Positions 5,157-5,681 of a DNA stretch of 5,681 bases are shown here, piece after piece. The stretch is from Candidatus Baldrarchaeota archaeon (lineage in GTDB: Archaea; Asgardarchaeota; Baldrarchaeia; Baldrarchaeales; DXJG01), in contig JAUQZC010000086.1 of the NCBI GenBank assembly GCA_030587435.1, forward strand, positions 1-5,681. Reading direction: 5' to 3'. The position numbers and the translations under genes were made by a program. How positions within the stretch are numbered: position 1 is the stretch's first letter; each line of letters opens with the position of its first letter. The notes below the pieces were generated by a model. The model had not been told where the DNA came from and did not search any database. It saw nothing but the letters and a program-made list of their open reading frames with translations.

Positions 5157-5174
5157 TTCTATAAATTCTATAAA
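5157..5174 (+). promoter_or_regulatory. Tandemly duplicated TATA element for the coiled-coil gene
   Basis: TTCTATAAA occurs twice back to back with no mismatch (5157-5165 and 5166-5174), giving two TATA boxes 9 bp apart. They predict starts near 5187 and 5196, each leaving a leader of 30-40 nt that includes the SD at 5213-5219. The divergent oxidoreductase promoter is only about 30 bp away. Confidence 0.5.
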
Positions 5175-5212
5175 CTCATGGGTTATGAAGATGCTGTTAT
5201 AGTTTGAGATGG

Positions 5213-5219
5213 GGAGGGT
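5213..5219 (+). promoter_or_regulatory. Shine-Dalgarno GGAGGGT of the coiled-coil gene
   Basis: GGAGG begins 13 nt before the TTG at 5226, leaving 8 nt after the core. An in-frame TGA at 5205 and no other start codon in between fix the TTG as the first usable start. Confidence 0.75.
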
Positions 5220-5225
5220 AATAAA

Positions 5226-5681
5226 TTGAGCGTTGACATTAAGAAAATAGATAGTTCATTAGAAAGCTTATCGAAGATAGAGGACCTTCTTAAAGAAACA
5301 AAAAATTTGATAGAAGAACTAAACGCCGTTAAGTTAGAGAATGAGCAATTGAAAAATGAAGTAGTTAATTTAAAGGAACAGTTATCAAGATTCGAAGAGG
5401 AAGTAAATAAGCTGGAAAAAGAAAACACGGAGTTGAAAGGTGCTCTTAGATTAAAGGAAGCAGAAATAAGCCGTTTAAATGAAGATATTTCCTCTTTAAC
5501 GAGTGAGAACAGCAAATTAAAAGAAGAATTAAAAACCGTTGAAAAAAGAGCCTTTGAAATGGATGAATATAAAAGAAGACTTGAGGAGGAAAACAAGAAA
5601 CTGAAAGGTGAGTTAGATAAGATTTCTGAACAGTTAGAGAAAATATCTCAAATGTATAAGGAAGTAGCTGGTGAAAGGGAG
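5226..5681 (+). CDS. Coiled-coil protein with a 28-residue ENxxLK repeat, C-terminus beyond window edge
   Basis: The first 152 codons are present and the frame is still open at the window edge. From about residue 21 the sequence is one uninterrupted heptad pattern, without proline and with almost no aromatic residues. Mostly hydrophobic residues fall every seven positions (L28, V35, L42, L49, F56, L63, L70, K77, L84, L91, L98, V105, M112, L119, L126, I133, I140, V147). The partner core positions hold L32, V46, L53, V60, L74, I81, I88, L102, L130 and L137. The motif ENxxLK recurs at 38, 66, 94 and 122, exactly 28 residues apart, each time putting Asn in the core. Such spaced core Asn residues favour parallel dimers. 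There is no signal peptide or membrane segment. Possible roles are an SMC-like or cytoskeletal protein, or a coiled-coil stalk for a domain beyond the edge; none can be chosen here. Confidence 0.85.
   Translation, partial: MSVDIKKIDSSLESLSKIEDLLKETKNLIEELNAVKLENEQLKNEVVNLKEQLSRFEEEVNKLEKENTELKGALRLKEAEISRLNEDISSLTSENSKLKEELKTVEKRAFEMDEYKRRLEEENKKLKGELDKISEQLEKISQMYKEVAGERE

Noticed and set aside
5183..5596. Open minus-strand frame, 137 codons, very rich in Ser, Phe and Leu
   Set aside because: It is the antisense of the coiled-coil gene; the plus frame has an SD, a promoter and clear heptads, and the Ser/Phe richness is simply Lys/Glu codons read backwards.
1..5681. CRISPR array, insertion sequence or prophage signal
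   Set aside because: No regularly spaced repeats, transposase or integrase motifs, or terminal inverted repeats with target duplications were found on either strand.

Overview
The window looks archaeal. It is AT-rich and its genes are short and separately promoted. Upstream boxes are TATA-like, with no bacterial -35/-10 pairs. Most starts are TTG or GTG behind strong Shine-Dalgarno (SD) sequences such as GGAGGT and GAGGGG. The protein families (an archaeal-type MoaD-like ubiquitin-fold protein, a lysine-6-dehydrogenase-like saccharopine dehydrogenase, a YbaK deacylase) fit a thermophilic Thermoproteota/Bathyarchaeia-like lineage. That placement is inference; no rRNA or other marker gene is present.

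Layout, left to right. Bases 1-757 (minus) hold most of a multi-pass membrane protein whose C-terminus lies outside the window. Bases 817-1281 (minus) encode a YbaK/ProX-type aminoacyl-tRNA deacylase. A divergent promoter region (1282-1449) separates it from a MoaD/ThiS-like protein (1450-1734, plus). A stand-alone nitrilase-superfamily amidohydrolase of Rim1-like type follows (1837-2715, plus). After a convergent gap with two small palindromes comes an unrecognised all-helical protein (2864-3445, minus), whose TATA box sits inside a 20-bp dyad. Bases 3601-3894 (plus) carry an apparently orphaned two-blade fragment of an FG-GAP/VCBS beta-propeller. Its stop lies 2 bp from the stop of a saccharopine dehydrogenase-family oxidoreductase (3897-5063, minus, possibly starting at 5102). 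A second divergent promoter region leads into a long coiled-coil protein (5226 to the right edge, plus) built on a 28-residue repeat.

These genes do not form one obvious pathway or operon. Nearly every gene has its own candidate promoter and the strands alternate. The window reads as mixed housekeeping, metabolic and uncharacterised genes. I see no CRISPR array, transposase, tRNA or rRNA, and no stretch over 300 bases lacks a gene. The points most worth following are the MoaD-like protein ending in Glu-Gly instead of Gly-Gly, the strict ENxxLK repeat in the coiled-coil protein, the TATA-embedding dyad, and the propeller fragment.
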